64,000 nt of DNA, from positions 618,295-682,294 of the forward strand of contig CAZASN010000001.1 of the NCBI GenBank assembly GCA_964487915.1. The letters run 5' to 3'. The stretch comes from Proruminimicrobium sp964487915. GTDB lineage: Bacteria > Elusimicrobiota > Endomicrobiia > Endomicrobiales > Endomicrobiaceae. Positions within the stretch are counted from its first letter, which is position 1, and every line of letters starts with the position of its first letter. The position numbers were made by a program, and so were the translations under genes. The notes beneath the pieces were generated by a model. It saw nothing but the letters and a program-made list of their open reading frames with translations. It searched no databases and was not told where the DNA came from. Shown one piece after another: positions 25,789-35,217 of the stretch.

Positions 25789-26966
25789 AAAAAATAAAAT
25801 TCATTTTAATAAGCGTAATTTTGTTTATTGTCGCAGTTTTCGGGCTCTCGGAAGCTGCAAAGAATTTTTCGGTCATTGCCGCAGGGCAGTCGTCCGGAGA
25901 TACGTCTTCGGCTAAAGCTTATGCTTTTACGGGTCAGTCTGCTCTTATTTTTGCGCAGGCAAGAACAAAAGATTTGGTTTCGGAATCGGGGATGCCTTCA
26001 ATTATAACAAAAGCTCCGAATACAAATATAACTTTTGTAAATTTAACCGGTTCGGAAACTTTTCCCACGCAGACTGTTACGGTACGCATTCAGATTAACT
26101 GTACAAGCGGATATGACATAAGCAAAGTAAGATATGCAATAGCCGAAGGGCAAAATGCCGATTTCGGAGAACAAATTGATTACGGCATAACGCCGAGCAC
26201 TTCCGTCATTTTCAGCCAGACGATAACTTTCAGCAAAGGTGAATCGGTAAATAAAGTTTATATTTACGCTCAGGATTCTGATCCCGCAAATCTTTTCGGC
26301 AATGAAACTCAGATTGTTGTAAATACGGCAGGAAGTTTGGGAGATGTTTCATTTATATCGCCTGATTCGGTTTCCGGATTTTCAACGTTAAATCCGTTAG
26401 TTAAAACAACAATGTTTTCACTCGGCGTTTCAAGCGCCACTGTAAGATTATACAGCGGTCCTGCCGCAAGCGGCGTTCCTATATATGACGTTCAGGTAAC
26501 AACCGAAATAGTTAACGCAGCCGGTCAAATAGAATACTATAATTCGGAATTAATGCCTGACAATGAAAATCTTACGCCTAACTCGCAATATACGCTGGCT
26601 GTTTATTTTGATAATACGTATCCGTCTCCTGTAACGATAACGTTTACGGCTCTTTCAGGCGGAGTGGCTAATATTTTGACTTATCCTTCTCCGTTTAATC
26701 CTAATAATAATCAAAAAATAAAAATAAGATATTTACTTGCACAAAGCGGTCAGGTTTCTATTAATCTATATAATAAAGCCGGTAAGATTGTGAGAAAATT
26801 AATTAATTCGGCGGAAAGAAGCGCCGGTTCCAACGAAGAAGAATGGGACGGCAGGAATTATGCCGGAGAAATTCTCGCAACGGGTCCTTATATTTGTGAA
26901 ATTATAACAAAAGGTGCAGACGGGGAATCCAGAAGATATACTGCACTTGCTATAGTGGGTAAATAA
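25785..26966 (+). CDS. Secreted beta-rich protein with C-terminal FlgD/T9SS-like Ig domain
   Basis: The 393-residue protein has a signal peptide and two or three beta-sandwich regions. Its last 95 residues (TYPSPFNPNNNQKIKIRYL ... LATGPYICEI) match the FlgD-Ig type domain used in Bacteroidetes as a C-terminal sorting or assembly module. The ATG overlaps the stop of the fibre gene (ATGA), and a PorV-like barrel gene follows 2 bp later. That combination recalls cargo and shuttle of a type IX-like surface pathway, though no type IX core protein is in the window. Its binding role is unknown. Confidence 0.7.
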   Translation: MKKIKFILISVILFIVAVFGLSEAAKNFSVIAAGQSSGDTSSAKAYAFTGQSALIFAQARTKDLVSESGMPSIITKAPNTNITFVNLTGSETFPTQTVTVRIQINCTSGYDISKVRYAIAEGQNADFGEQIDYGITPSTSVIFSQTITFSKGESVNKVYIYAQDSDPANLFGNETQIVVNTAGSLGDVSFISPDSVSGFSTLNPLVKTTMFSLGVSSATVRLYSGPAASGVPIYDVQVTTEIVNAAGQIEYYNSELMPDNENLTPNSQYTLAVYFDNTYPSPVTITFTALSGGVANILTYPSPFNPNNNQKIKIRYLLAQSGQVSINLYNKAGKIVRKLINSAERSAGSNEEEWDGRNYAGEILATGPYICEIITKGADGESRRYTALAIVGK

Positions 26967-26968
26967 CT

Positions 26969-27991
26969 ATGATAAAAATAAAAAAATTATTTATTGCCGT
27001 ACAGATTATTTCGGTGTTTTTTGCAGCATCAAATGTTTTTGCCGGCGTTGATTTGGCTGCCTTTTTGAAAAAAGGGGTCGGAGCAAAAGCAATTGCGATG
27101 GGCGGCGCGTTTACGTCGGTGGCTGACGATCCGAGCGCGATTTACTGGAACCCTGCCGGTTTGACTAAGATACAGATGTATTCTTTCTCTGCTATGGGAG
27201 CTATGGGCGAGTCTGACAAGTATCCGGGGCTTAAAGACGTTATTCCTACGCATCAGTTTTTTGCCGCGACAATGCCTTTGTCAAATGTTACGGGTATTTT
27301 CGGAAAATCAGTTATCGGTATAGGATATATTTCTTCTACAATGGGCGGAATTCAGCATACTTCAGGAGACGGTACTCTTCTAGGAACTATGAATCATACC
27401 GACACCGCTTATTATTTGTCTATGGGTTATCCGATTTTTACGGGATATAACAGTTTGAGCCTAGGAGCTTCTCTTAAATACATAAGTTACAATTTTTCTG
27501 ATATATCCGCTTCCGGAAGCGGAATGGATTTGGATGCCGGCGTTTTGTATTCAATGGGGACGTTGAATTTCGGCGCGATGGTAACGAAAGGCGTTGAAAT
27601 TGACAATGATAAAGCTCCTATGACGACAAAATTCGGCGTATCAAACAGATTTAAATTGGGCAAAAAAATGCAGCTTTTGGGAGCATTGGATTTGGTACAG
27701 AGGCAGCAAGAGCCTCTTTTGGCAAATATCGGCGGAGAATTCGGAATAAAAGAACCGTTAATGTTTGACAATTTCGGCATAAACGGATTAAGTTTAAGAT
27801 TCGGCGTTGACGGATACGCCGTTGAAAACAGATATGATATTTCTTCGTCTTTAAATGAGACTGTCGGATATAATTGCGGTTTGGGAATAGATTTATATAT
27901 AGCAAACACGTATTTGCAATTGGATATTGCGTTATTGAGCGGGAATATGTTTGAACAAAGCACAAAATTTTCGGTTAATTTTTATTTCTAG
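26969..27991 (+). CDS. PorV/UPF0164-like outer-membrane beta-barrel protein
   Basis: The 340-residue protein has a signal peptide (ending VFAGVD) and the N-terminal hallmark of the PorV/PorQ family: GVGAKAIAMGGAFTSVADDP followed by SAIYWNPAGL. The rest alternates as barrel strands and ends with Phe (NFYF). In type IX secretion PorV carries cargo to the attachment complex; in phyla lacking that system the function of relatives is unknown. Here it is co-transcribed with the FlgD-Ig and fibre proteins. A second PorV-like domain is fused to TPRs at 33046. Confidence 0.85.
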   Translation: MIKIKKLFIAVQIISVFFAASNVFAGVDLAAFLKKGVGAKAIAMGGAFTSVADDPSAIYWNPAGLTKIQMYSFSAMGAMGESDKYPGLKDVIPTHQFFAATMPLSNVTGIFGKSVIGIGYISSTMGGIQHTSGDGTLLGTMNHTDTAYYLSMGYPIFTGYNSLSLGASLKYISYNFSDISASGSGMDLDAGVLYSMGTLNFGAMVTKGVEIDNDKAPMTTKFGVSNRFKLGKKMQLLGALDLVQRQQEPLLANIGGEFGIKEPLMFDNFGINGLSLRFGVDGYAVENRYDISSSLNETVGYNCGLGIDLYIANTYLQLDIALLSGNMFEQSTKFSVNFYF

Positions 27992-28001
27992 AGGGTAAAA
28001 A

Positions 28002-29003
28002 ATGAATAAAAAACAAATTAGTGTTATGGTATCGTTGGCAATTATTTTGGTTAGCGGAACTCCTTTGTTTTCAGCCGACAAAAAAGACGTTGCCGATCCG
28101 GTTCTTAAAGAAGTAATAAATGAACTTTCGCCGAAAATGCCCCGTTTTATAGATAAATACGGACCGAATATTTTTGTTTCCGACGAACAGGTTACAAGAG
28201 CCGCTTTATTGCTGGCTCTTTACGAATACGATAAAAGAAATTCAGCGGCAAGTCTGTCCGCAAATTTCGTCTCAAAAAAAGATTTTGACTTGTTAAACAC
28301 AAGGTTATCTGTAATTGAAAAATCCGGTCCTGCTGGCAAATCGTCGGCTGCGACGGGAACAAGCGTTGATATGATAAAGCTGATGAATGATTTAGACCCT
28401 AATATGCCTATGCTGTTGGATAATAATCTTGCCAATTCAAAAGTATTTAAGGATTTGCAGAAAAAAGTTGACATGATGGGACTGGCTTCTTCTTCCGGTT
28501 CAGGGCAGCAGCCTGTTTCAAATGTCGCAATGGTAAATATGAAAACCGACATAAGCAATTTAAGCAAGAGAATAGAAGCTTTTGAAATGAGTTCCAAAAG
28601 CGCAGGCTCTGTAAAATCATCAAAAGAACTGGATGATTTAAAACTTTCTTTTGCCCAAATTCAAAAAAGTTATGTAAATATCGCAAAAAGACTTGACGAA
28701 TTGGAAAACAAGCCATTAACGGCATCTTCTTCAGACAGTAGAATAAGCAATGCGCAGATAGAAGCGTTAAACGCTAAAATAAATTCAATAAAGAATGAAG
28801 TTTCCGATATACCTACGAATAATAACATGAAATCGGAAATAAATAAAACGTCGGCGGACGTAAAAAGGCTTGAAAAGAAAATAAACGAACTTGAAAGTTC
28901 GGGCGTTTCCGCAGGATCGGGCGAATCAAAATCTTCAACCGGTACTTTTGCTAAAATAAGTTTAGGATTAACAATGGTGGCGGCATTATTTGTAGCAAGA
29001 TAG
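28002..29003 (+). CDS. Exported coiled-coil protein with C-terminal hydrophobic segment
   Basis: The 333-residue protein has a signal peptide, a conserved-looking segment KEVINELSPKMPRFIDKYG repeated weakly as LMNDLDPNMPMLLDNN, and then long heptad coiled coils (about 170-305). It ends with a short hydrophobic stretch (ISLGLTMVAALFVAR). It could span the periplasm and link membranes. I recognise no family. GAGGG precedes the ATG, and it sits between the PorV-like and FHA genes in the same operon. Confidence 0.6.
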   Translation: MNKKQISVMVSLAIILVSGTPLFSADKKDVADPVLKEVINELSPKMPRFIDKYGPNIFVSDEQVTRAALLLALYEYDKRNSAASLSANFVSKKDFDLLNTRLSVIEKSGPAGKSSAATGTSVDMIKLMNDLDPNMPMLLDNNLANSKVFKDLQKKVDMMGLASSSGSGQQPVSNVAMVNMKTDISNLSKRIEAFEMSSKSAGSVKSSKELDDLKLSFAQIQKSYVNIAKRLDELENKPLTASSSDSRISNAQIEALNAKINSIKNEVSDIPTNNNMKSEINKTSADVKRLEKKINELESSGVSAGSGESKSSTGTFAKISLGLTMVAALFVAR

Positions 29004-29034
29004 TATTTTCAATAATCATAACGGGAGTTTTTAT

Positions 29035-31251
29035 ATGCCGAGGATATTGGTAAAGAAAAGAGAAGAAATTATTTCTGAATATGTGGCAAGAAAAACAAAA
29101 GTAAGAGTTTTAATAGGAAGCAAAAAAGGCAACGATATAGTAATAGCCGATAAAAACGTATCCGAACAGCATTGCGTAGTTTCTTTGGAAGCTTCAGGAC
29201 AGTATTCCGTCAAAGATTTGAATACCATTGCCGGCACGCAGCTTAATTCAAGACTTATATCGGAATCGCCTCTTAAATTCGGCGATGAAATTCTTCTCGG
29301 CGACTATAAAATCGTTTTTTTGGATGATATGGCCGCAAATAAATACGACGTTGTTGTCCAACAGTATTACCTTATAGGCATTTACGGCAAATTTTACGGC
29401 AAAAAATATTTTATAAAACAGCAGGGCGACACTTTCATAGGCAGAGAGAATCTTTCGCCCAGAGGAATTGAAAACGACATAGTTCTTTCCGGCGATATGA
29501 CTGTTTCAAAAGGCCATGCAAAAATTACGGCGCACGGCGACAAGCATACAATAACCGATATAGGAAGCACCGGAGGCGTCGCCGTAAACGGCGCTAAAGT
29601 CGGACAGCTTAATACAATACAATTGTCTTTAAACGACGAAATATCAATAGGCAGAACTATTTTCAGATTTGTCGATTATTTCAGCGAAAATTATGCGCTG
29701 CCGTCAAAGCAGAAAGTAGTTATAATGAAGGTTTTTAATTATTTGCAGATTGCCGTAACGGCAATAGCTTTAATTTTAGGCTGTCTTTCAATTTGGAACG
29801 GGTACAGCGGAATTTCAATATTAAACGATAATCAGGGTAAAGTTAATTTATCTATAAGCCAGGAATGGAATAAAACGATGCCTTTAAGCTCGCCTGAATC
29901 TTATGACGTAACGGCGACTCCGGTCATTGCTAATTTTACGGGTTCTCATAACAATATAGCTATGCTGACAAGCTCGGGATTGCTGAATGCGTGGGATTTT
30001 AAAACAGGAGATCCGTTATGGAAACCTTTTGAAATTTATAATTCCGGCGTTGCTTCGTTGGTCTCATCGGATATAAATAACGACGGATATGACGATATAA
30101 TAGCGGTATCCGAAACGTCAATGGTTTTTATTGTTGACGGACAAACCGGAAATATTATAAGAAAAGAAATACTCGGCGGCGATATTTCAAAATTAACGCC
30201 TGTCGTATGCGATTTGGATTCCGACGGCAAAAAAGATATAGTTGTTGCTTCGGAAGACGGAACTCTTCATTTTATGTATTCTCCCGGATTTGACACAACA
30301 TACGTAAAACAAACGGAATTTATAGACGGGCCGATATACGGCAGTCCGATAATAATGTCAAGAAAGAATTTTTCGCCTTTTGTCGTAGTAGCCAATTACG
30401 ACAGCAAAGTTTATTTCCTTGACGGCAAAACAAGAACTAAAAAGATAGTTAATCTTTTGGAATTGTCAGGCAAGGCTCATCTTGTGGCGGGAGCCCCTGC
30501 TTTGGGCGATATAAACGGAGACGGCATTGACGAAGTTATAGTTCAGTCAAGCGTTCCACAGTATATATCGGCGATAGACACAACAAAGTTTTCCGTTATA
30601 TGGACTTATTTTGTTGAACCGACTCCGCCGGGCAATATGAAAAATACAACCCCGATAGTTGCTGATTTCAGCGGAGACAAAATCGGAGACGTCGCTTTTG
30701 TTTCGGCCAACGGCACAATTCAGATACTAAAAGGAAACACATCGTTTCCTACGGGCGAATTACTTTGGAATTTTACAATACCCGGAGCCGGAAAAATTAT
30801 TTCTTCTCCGTCGGCTTATGATTTTGACAAGGACGGAATTCCCGATTTGGTTTTCGGCACGGAAGACGGGCGTATAATAATCGCAAAAAGCAATACTAAA
30901 AGAAAAGAAATAGAAATACTTGCCGATTTGAAAGCAAGTAATTCCGCAATAACGTCAACGCCGCTGATTGCCGATTTGAACGGCGATAAATATATTGAAA
31001 TTCTGTATACGAATGTTCAGGATGCCATTCAGGTTTTGAACACAAACAGCAAAACTTTAAAGAATTTAAAAATATGGCCGATGTTTTTATGCAATGCCGA
31101 ACATAACGCGCAATTTTCTTTGAAACAGTATAAAGATAAATATATTAAAATGTTCGGGTTTGGAGTCGTTTTGTTTATTCTTATATTGTTTTTAAAGGTC
31201 AGAGGAATTATTAAAAAGGCAAAGAAAAAAGTTAAGGTTATATATCTATGA
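29035..31251 (+). CDS. Membrane FHA protein with periplasmic FG-GAP-like propeller
   Basis: The 738-residue protein has two FHA domains, about 20-95 (RVLIGSKKGNDIVI, SEQH) and about 120-215 (FIGREN, VSKGHAKI, TDIGSTGGVAVNG). FHA domains bind phosphothreonine, here most simply on targets of the operon's kinase. A membrane helix follows (about 228-250). Residues 290-690 carry six Asp-rich repeats such as DINNDGYDDI, DLDSDGKKDI and DFDKDGIPDL, the calcium-loop pattern of integrin-like propellers. A second membrane helix (about 705-725) ends in a basic cytoplasmic tail. Thus the propeller is in the periplasm and both FHA domains are inside. It overlaps the phosphatase gene by 4 bp. Confidence 0.85.
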   Translation: MPRILVKKREEIISEYVARKTKVRVLIGSKKGNDIVIADKNVSEQHCVVSLEASGQYSVKDLNTIAGTQLNSRLISESPLKFGDEILLGDYKIVFLDDMAANKYDVVVQQYYLIGIYGKFYGKKYFIKQQGDTFIGRENLSPRGIENDIVLSGDMTVSKGHAKITAHGDKHTITDIGSTGGVAVNGAKVGQLNTIQLSLNDEISIGRTIFRFVDYFSENYALPSKQKVVIMKVFNYLQIAVTAIALILGCLSIWNGYSGISILNDNQGKVNLSISQEWNKTMPLSSPESYDVTATPVIANFTGSHNNIAMLTSSGLLNAWDFKTGDPLWKPFEIYNSGVASLVSSDINNDGYDDIIAVSETSMVFIVDGQTGNIIRKEILGGDISKLTPVVCDLDSDGKKDIVVASEDGTLHFMYSPGFDTTYVKQTEFIDGPIYGSPIIMSRKNFSPFVVVANYDSKVYFLDGKTRTKKIVNLLELSGKAHLVAGAPALGDINGDGIDEVIVQSSVPQYISAIDTTKFSVIWTYFVEPTPPGNMKNTTPIVADFSGDKIGDVAFVSANGTIQILKGNTSFPTGELLWNFTIPGAGKIISSPSAYDFDKDGIPDLVFGTEDGRIIIAKSNTKRKEIEILADLKASNSAITSTPLIADLNGDKYIEILYTNVQDAIQVLNTNSKTLKNLKIWPMFLCNAEHNAQFSLKQYKDKYIKMFGFGVVLFILILFLKVRGIIKKAKKKVKVIYL

Positions 31252-32675
31252 TTTTATTGAGCGGATACTGCACGGATAAGGGACTGTTAAGAACTGAAAA
31301 TCAGGATTCTTACGGAATTTCCGAAGAAACAAATTTATTTTTTGTATGCGACGGAATGGGCGGAGGAGTCGCGGGAGATTTCGCGAGCCGTTATGCCAGA
31401 GACATTATACTTACGGCCTATAAACGTCTGAACGACGCGGAAATTATTGACGTTGTTGACAATTATAAAGAATTTGAAATAGGCATATCCAGAGCTGTTG
31501 CCGCCGTAAGACTGGCAAACAGAGGTCTTTATAACCTGCAGATCAAATATCCGCTTTTAGCCGGCATGGGAACTACTTTTACCGGCGTGGTTTTTGAAAA
31601 AGAAAAAAATTTACTTCATATTTATAATGTCGGAGACAGCAGAATATACAGAATAAGAAACGGCAATATAAAACTTTTGACTGCAGACCATTCAAAAATC
31701 AAAGAACTTATAGACGACGGCAAAATGACGGAAGAAGAGTCAAAAACCGCGGAAATCCAGAGTATGATTACAAGAGCTCTCGGTACTGCTCCGACAGTTA
31801 AAGTTGATTATAAATCCGAAATAGTAAAATCCGGAGATATTTATGTTCTTTGTTCGGACGGGCTTAACGGAGAATTGGAAGATTATACGATAAGAGACAT
31901 AGTCCTGACTCATAAGCCGAATGCCGTTTCAATTTCAAACGAACTTGTTTTGGCGGCAAACAATTCAGGTGGCAGAGATAATACCACGGTTATAACGTTA
32001 TACGCACAGGATGAAATAAATTTAACTTCCGTCAAAGAAGTGTATCCGCATGAAGATATAGTGACATTTGAATCAGAAATAAGCAGAGAAACCGAAAAAG
32101 AGGATGTTTTAATTCAAAAACTTGAAAAGCAAACCGGCGTTGATATTCCGAAACTGGCAAAGAAAAAAAATATTTTTACCAGCCCGTTTTTTTTAAGCAT
32201 GTTCTTGATATTGTTTGCGGTTGGGATTTTCTTTTTGTATTCTCATTTTATAAATATAGAGGAGAAAAAAAGCATAGTTGAACTTACCGGAAGTATTTCC
32301 GGCATAAATATTGAAATAAAAACTCTTGCCGATTCTAAAATTCAGGAAATACACAAGATACACGACAGAATTTTCAGAATGCAGGTTATCCAGGAAGCTT
32401 TGAAAGATAAAAATTTGTTGATCCCTATGGCTAATGTTACTATAATGCTTGAAAAAGACGGACAAAATAAATTTATGGGCTTGTCAAGCGCGGCCCCGTT
32501 GGAGATTAAACTTCCGAACGCTCAGTATAAAATGACTCTGACGTATCCGGAATATAAAATTTTAGACAAAGATTTTAAATTGAAGGATTTTATATTTGTG
32601 AATTTTGAAAATTCAAGTTTTCTTTCAAATTTAACGGTTATTATGATTCCAAAAGATATAGGGGATATTTCATGA
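31248..32675 (+). CDS. Membrane-anchored PP2C-family Ser/Thr phosphatase
   Basis: Residues 1-240 form a PPM/PP2C phosphatase with the metal-binding motifs in order: ENQDSYG, VCDGMGGGVAGD, GMGTTFTG, VGDSRIYR, CSDGLNGE and GGRDNTTV. It should reverse phosphorylation by the kinase at 21021. Unlike typical Stp/PppA proteins it continues through a membrane helix (about 305-327) into a 145-residue exterior domain whose end looks like a small beta domain related to PEGA units. So kinase and phosphatase are both membrane-anchored with external sensor-like domains. ATG overlaps the FHA gene stop and its own stop overlaps the receiver gene. Confidence 0.9.
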   Translation: MILLSGYCTDKGLLRTENQDSYGISEETNLFFVCDGMGGGVAGDFASRYARDIILTAYKRLNDAEIIDVVDNYKEFEIGISRAVAAVRLANRGLYNLQIKYPLLAGMGTTFTGVVFEKEKNLLHIYNVGDSRIYRIRNGNIKLLTADHSKIKELIDDGKMTEEESKTAEIQSMITRALGTAPTVKVDYKSEIVKSGDIYVLCSDGLNGELEDYTIRDIVLTHKPNAVSISNELVLAANNSGGRDNTTVITLYAQDEINLTSVKEVYPHEDIVTFESEISRETEKEDVLIQKLEKQTGVDIPKLAKKKNIFTSPFFLSMFLILFAVGIFFLYSHFINIEEKKSIVELTGSISGINIEIKTLADSKIQEIHKIHDRIFRMQVIQEALKDKNLLIPMANVTIMLEKDGQNKFMGLSSAAPLEIKLPNAQYKMTLTYPEYKILDKDFKLKDFIFVNFENSSFLSNLTVIMIPKDIGDIS

Positions 32676-33049
32676 ACAATAACGGTCAGAGGAAGATATT
32701 GATAATAGACGACGACAAAGTTTTTCTTGATTCAATAGGAGAGATTTTCAGAATTCATAATTTTGACGTTTTTGAGGCGCAGACGGCCGAAACCGGATAT
32801 GAAGCTCTGGTTGACATTGTTCCGGATGTTGTTCTTTTGGATATAAATCTTCCGGATAAAAACGGTTTTGAGGTTTTAAAAACAATAAGAGCAAGCAAAA
32901 ATTTTTCGGATATGATAGTTATTTTGATAACAGGCGACTCGGCCGTAGACATAGACAATGCTTTTGACAGCGGAGCCGATGACTGCGTATTTAAGCCGAT
33001 AGACGTTGAAAAATTTATATTAAGGATAGAAAAATTATTAAAAAAATGA
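32672..33049 (+). CDS. Stand-alone response regulator receiver domain
   Basis: The 125-residue protein is only a CheY-like receiver: acidic pocket IDDDK (residues 10-14), phospho-acceptor Asp in LLDINLP (near 56), Thr in ITGD and Lys in FKPID. It has no output domain, so it must act by protein contact. No histidine kinase is encoded nearby; phosphorelay from elsewhere or cross-talk with the Ser/Thr kinase operon is possible. It overlaps both neighbouring genes by 4 bp. Confidence 0.9.
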   Translation: MNNNGQRKILIIDDDKVFLDSIGEIFRIHNFDVFEAQTAETGYEALVDIVPDVVLLDINLPDKNGFEVLKTIRASKNFSDMIVILITGDSAVDIDNAFDSGADDCVFKPIDVEKFILRIEKLLKK

Positions 33050-35214
33050 AAAAAATAACATTGCCGGTTTTAATATTATTGTTAACTGTAACTGTTTTTG
33101 CGCATGCTGATTTTGCAAGCGGAGATTTGTCTGTATTAAACCCGGATCCTTCTTCGGAAGCGGCGGGGTCAAGCATTCTTGCCATGACGCCGAATATTGC
33201 GGGATTTTTTAACAGCCCGGCCAATAATTTCAGAAATTTCTCAAAAGAATTTCAGGTTTCTTATATTCTTTTCGGACAAAATATACGCGGTGAAAACGCG
33301 GTATTTTTGCTGCCCGTAAAAAACGTCGGCAATTTTTCATTTATGGTTTCGCATTTTGAATACGGCGATACTAATCCGAATCTGGATTTTAAAAGTTCTG
33401 TTATGTTTGCTTTGAATTATGTTTATCCTATAACGCAAAAATATCCGGTATACAGCGAAAAAGGCGCGGTAGGGTTGACGGTAAAAGCTTATCAGCTTAA
33501 AAATAAACTGCAGGATGAAAGCGATTTTGTCTTATACAGCTGCGATTTGGGTCTTATTTATTCTCTTGCTTTTATTGATTCCGATTTGACCGGAGGGTTG
33601 GCTGTGAAAAATGTCGGCAACAATATTGAATTTAACGGCGTTACGCAAAAACAGGCTTATAATATTGACGCTTCGGCAAGATATTTGCTGTCAGACAAAG
33701 GAAAAGTTTCAATTATGGCGGATATGATAAAAAATTCGGAAGCCGATGAAATAGGATTTTCAGGCGGACTTGAAACTTTCCCGGTATATCCTTTATCCGT
33801 AAGAGTCGGATGGAGAGATTACAGAGATGATTTTAACAGAGGAGTTACGGCTGGATTTGCATTGAATTTCAGCCGTGTAAATATAGGATATGCGTTTACC
33901 GATTTGTTGGACGATAACAGCGACAAGCATACATTTACCCTGGGTTTTTATTTCGGAGCCGTTTCAGACCCCGATAAAGCGTACGGGCATTATCTTGAAT
34001 ATCATTTAAAAAAAGCCAGGCAGTCGTATGATGACAAGGATTATATTTCGGCAAGAAGACAATTTGAAGATATACTTGCCATTTATCCGGACGAACCCAC
34101 AGCCAGACGCTATATAAAGCTTCTGTCGGAAGATTTGGAACAGGCTGACCAAAACACAGAAGGAAATATAAATAAATATCTTGCAAAAGCCGAAGTCGCT
34201 CTTATGAAAAATAATCTTATAAAAGCGAAACAATATTATTCAAAAGCTTTGCAGATTGATAACGATAATCAGGAAGCGGCGGAGGGTCTCAAAAAAGTTG
34301 AAGACCAGATAAGAGAACGCGATATTTTTAAAAACAGGAAAAAATATGAAAAAGAAATAACTGAATCTTGGCTTCTTGCTATGAAATATTACGATAAAGG
34401 CGATTTTATTTACGCAAAAGAAGAATTAAACAAAATAATTGCAATTGATCCGGAAAACGCCGGAGCTTTGCAGTATCTTGACAATATTCAGAAAAAAATT
34501 GACAGAGTCAACGTAATTCAGTCTCACAATGTATTTAAACAGGGTATGGATGCTTATGAAAAAGGCGATTACGAGAGCGCATTGTCTTATTTTAACGCGG
34601 CTTACATAGCAAATCCGCAAAGAGAAGATATAAAGGAATACATCAATCAGTGCAATCTAAAAATAAACGCCGCCTCGGCAGTTAATAAAACTCAGGCAGA
34701 TTCTTTAAATGCGGCGGAAAATTCTTCATTGTCCGCAACAGCCAAATCAAATAAACAAATCAAAGAAGAAATGAAAAATTTATATAATTCGGCCCTGGAA
34801 CAGTTCAGCCGTGAAAATTACCCCGAGGCTCTTAAAAAATTTGAAATTTTGAAAAATACCGCGTCAAAATATAAATTTTACGATTACCGGGAACAGACTA
34901 ATTTATATATTGCAAAATCCCGTAACGCGATAGCCGACGATTTATACAAACAGGGCGCGGATCTTGAGCTGCGCGAAGAATTTGAACAGGCATACGCTAA
35001 ATATAAAGAGTCATTGACCTACGTCAGAAACCATAAGGACTCGCTCAAAGGCTTGGAAAAACTGAATTCAATAATAGCGCAGCAGTATTATGACCAGGGA
35101 TTAAAAGCTTTTTCTGCCGGCAACCGTGAAAACGCCATAAAACTTTTGGAAGAATCTTTAAAATACGACGAAAATAAAATAGAAGCCAAAAGAGCTTTGG
35201 AAAGAATAAAATAA
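33046..35214 (+). CDS. PorV-like barrel fused to a TPR array
   Basis: The 722-residue protein has a signal peptide (ending FAHADFASG). Residues about 25-300 look like the PorV/UPF0164 barrel (SILAMTPNIAGFFNSPAN near the start). From about 315 to the end are repeated TPR-like helices (AEVALMKNNLIKAKQYYSKAL, MDAYEKGDYESALSYFNAAY and others), at least six units. The barrel would sit in the outer membrane with TPRs in the periplasm, where they could dock partner proteins. This is the last gene of the signalling block; galT follows 3 bp later. Confidence 0.75.
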   Translation: MKKITLPVLILLLTVTVFAHADFASGDLSVLNPDPSSEAAGSSILAMTPNIAGFFNSPANNFRNFSKEFQVSYILFGQNIRGENAVFLLPVKNVGNFSFMVSHFEYGDTNPNLDFKSSVMFALNYVYPITQKYPVYSEKGAVGLTVKAYQLKNKLQDESDFVLYSCDLGLIYSLAFIDSDLTGGLAVKNVGNNIEFNGVTQKQAYNIDASARYLLSDKGKVSIMADMIKNSEADEIGFSGGLETFPVYPLSVRVGWRDYRDDFNRGVTAGFALNFSRVNIGYAFTDLLDDNSDKHTFTLGFYFGAVSDPDKAYGHYLEYHLKKARQSYDDKDYISARRQFEDILAIYPDEPTARRYIKLLSEDLEQADQNTEGNINKYLAKAEVALMKNNLIKAKQYYSKALQIDNDNQEAAEGLKKVEDQIRERDIFKNRKKYEKEITESWLLAMKYYDKGDFIYAKEELNKIIAIDPENAGALQYLDNIQKKIDRVNVIQSHNVFKQGMDAYEKGDYESALSYFNAAYIANPQREDIKEYINQCNLKINAASAVNKTQADSLNAAENSSLSATAKSNKQIKEEMKNLYNSALEQFSRENYPEALKKFEILKNTASKYKFYDYREQTNLYIAKSRNAIADDLYKQGADLELREEFEQAYAKYKESLTYVRNHKDSLKGLEKLNSIIAQQYYDQGLKAFSAGNRENAIKLLEESLKYDENKIEAKRALERIK

Positions 35215-35217
35215 AAC

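Noticed and set aside
21021..35214. Type VI secretion cluster
   Set aside because: Kinase, FHA and PP2C genes are present, but no TssB/C, VgrG, Hcp, ClpV or membrane-complex genes are.
26969..35214. Complete type IX secretion system
   Set aside because: Only PorV-like and FlgD-Ig-like proteins are seen; no SprA, PorK/L/M/N or PorU sequence is in the window.
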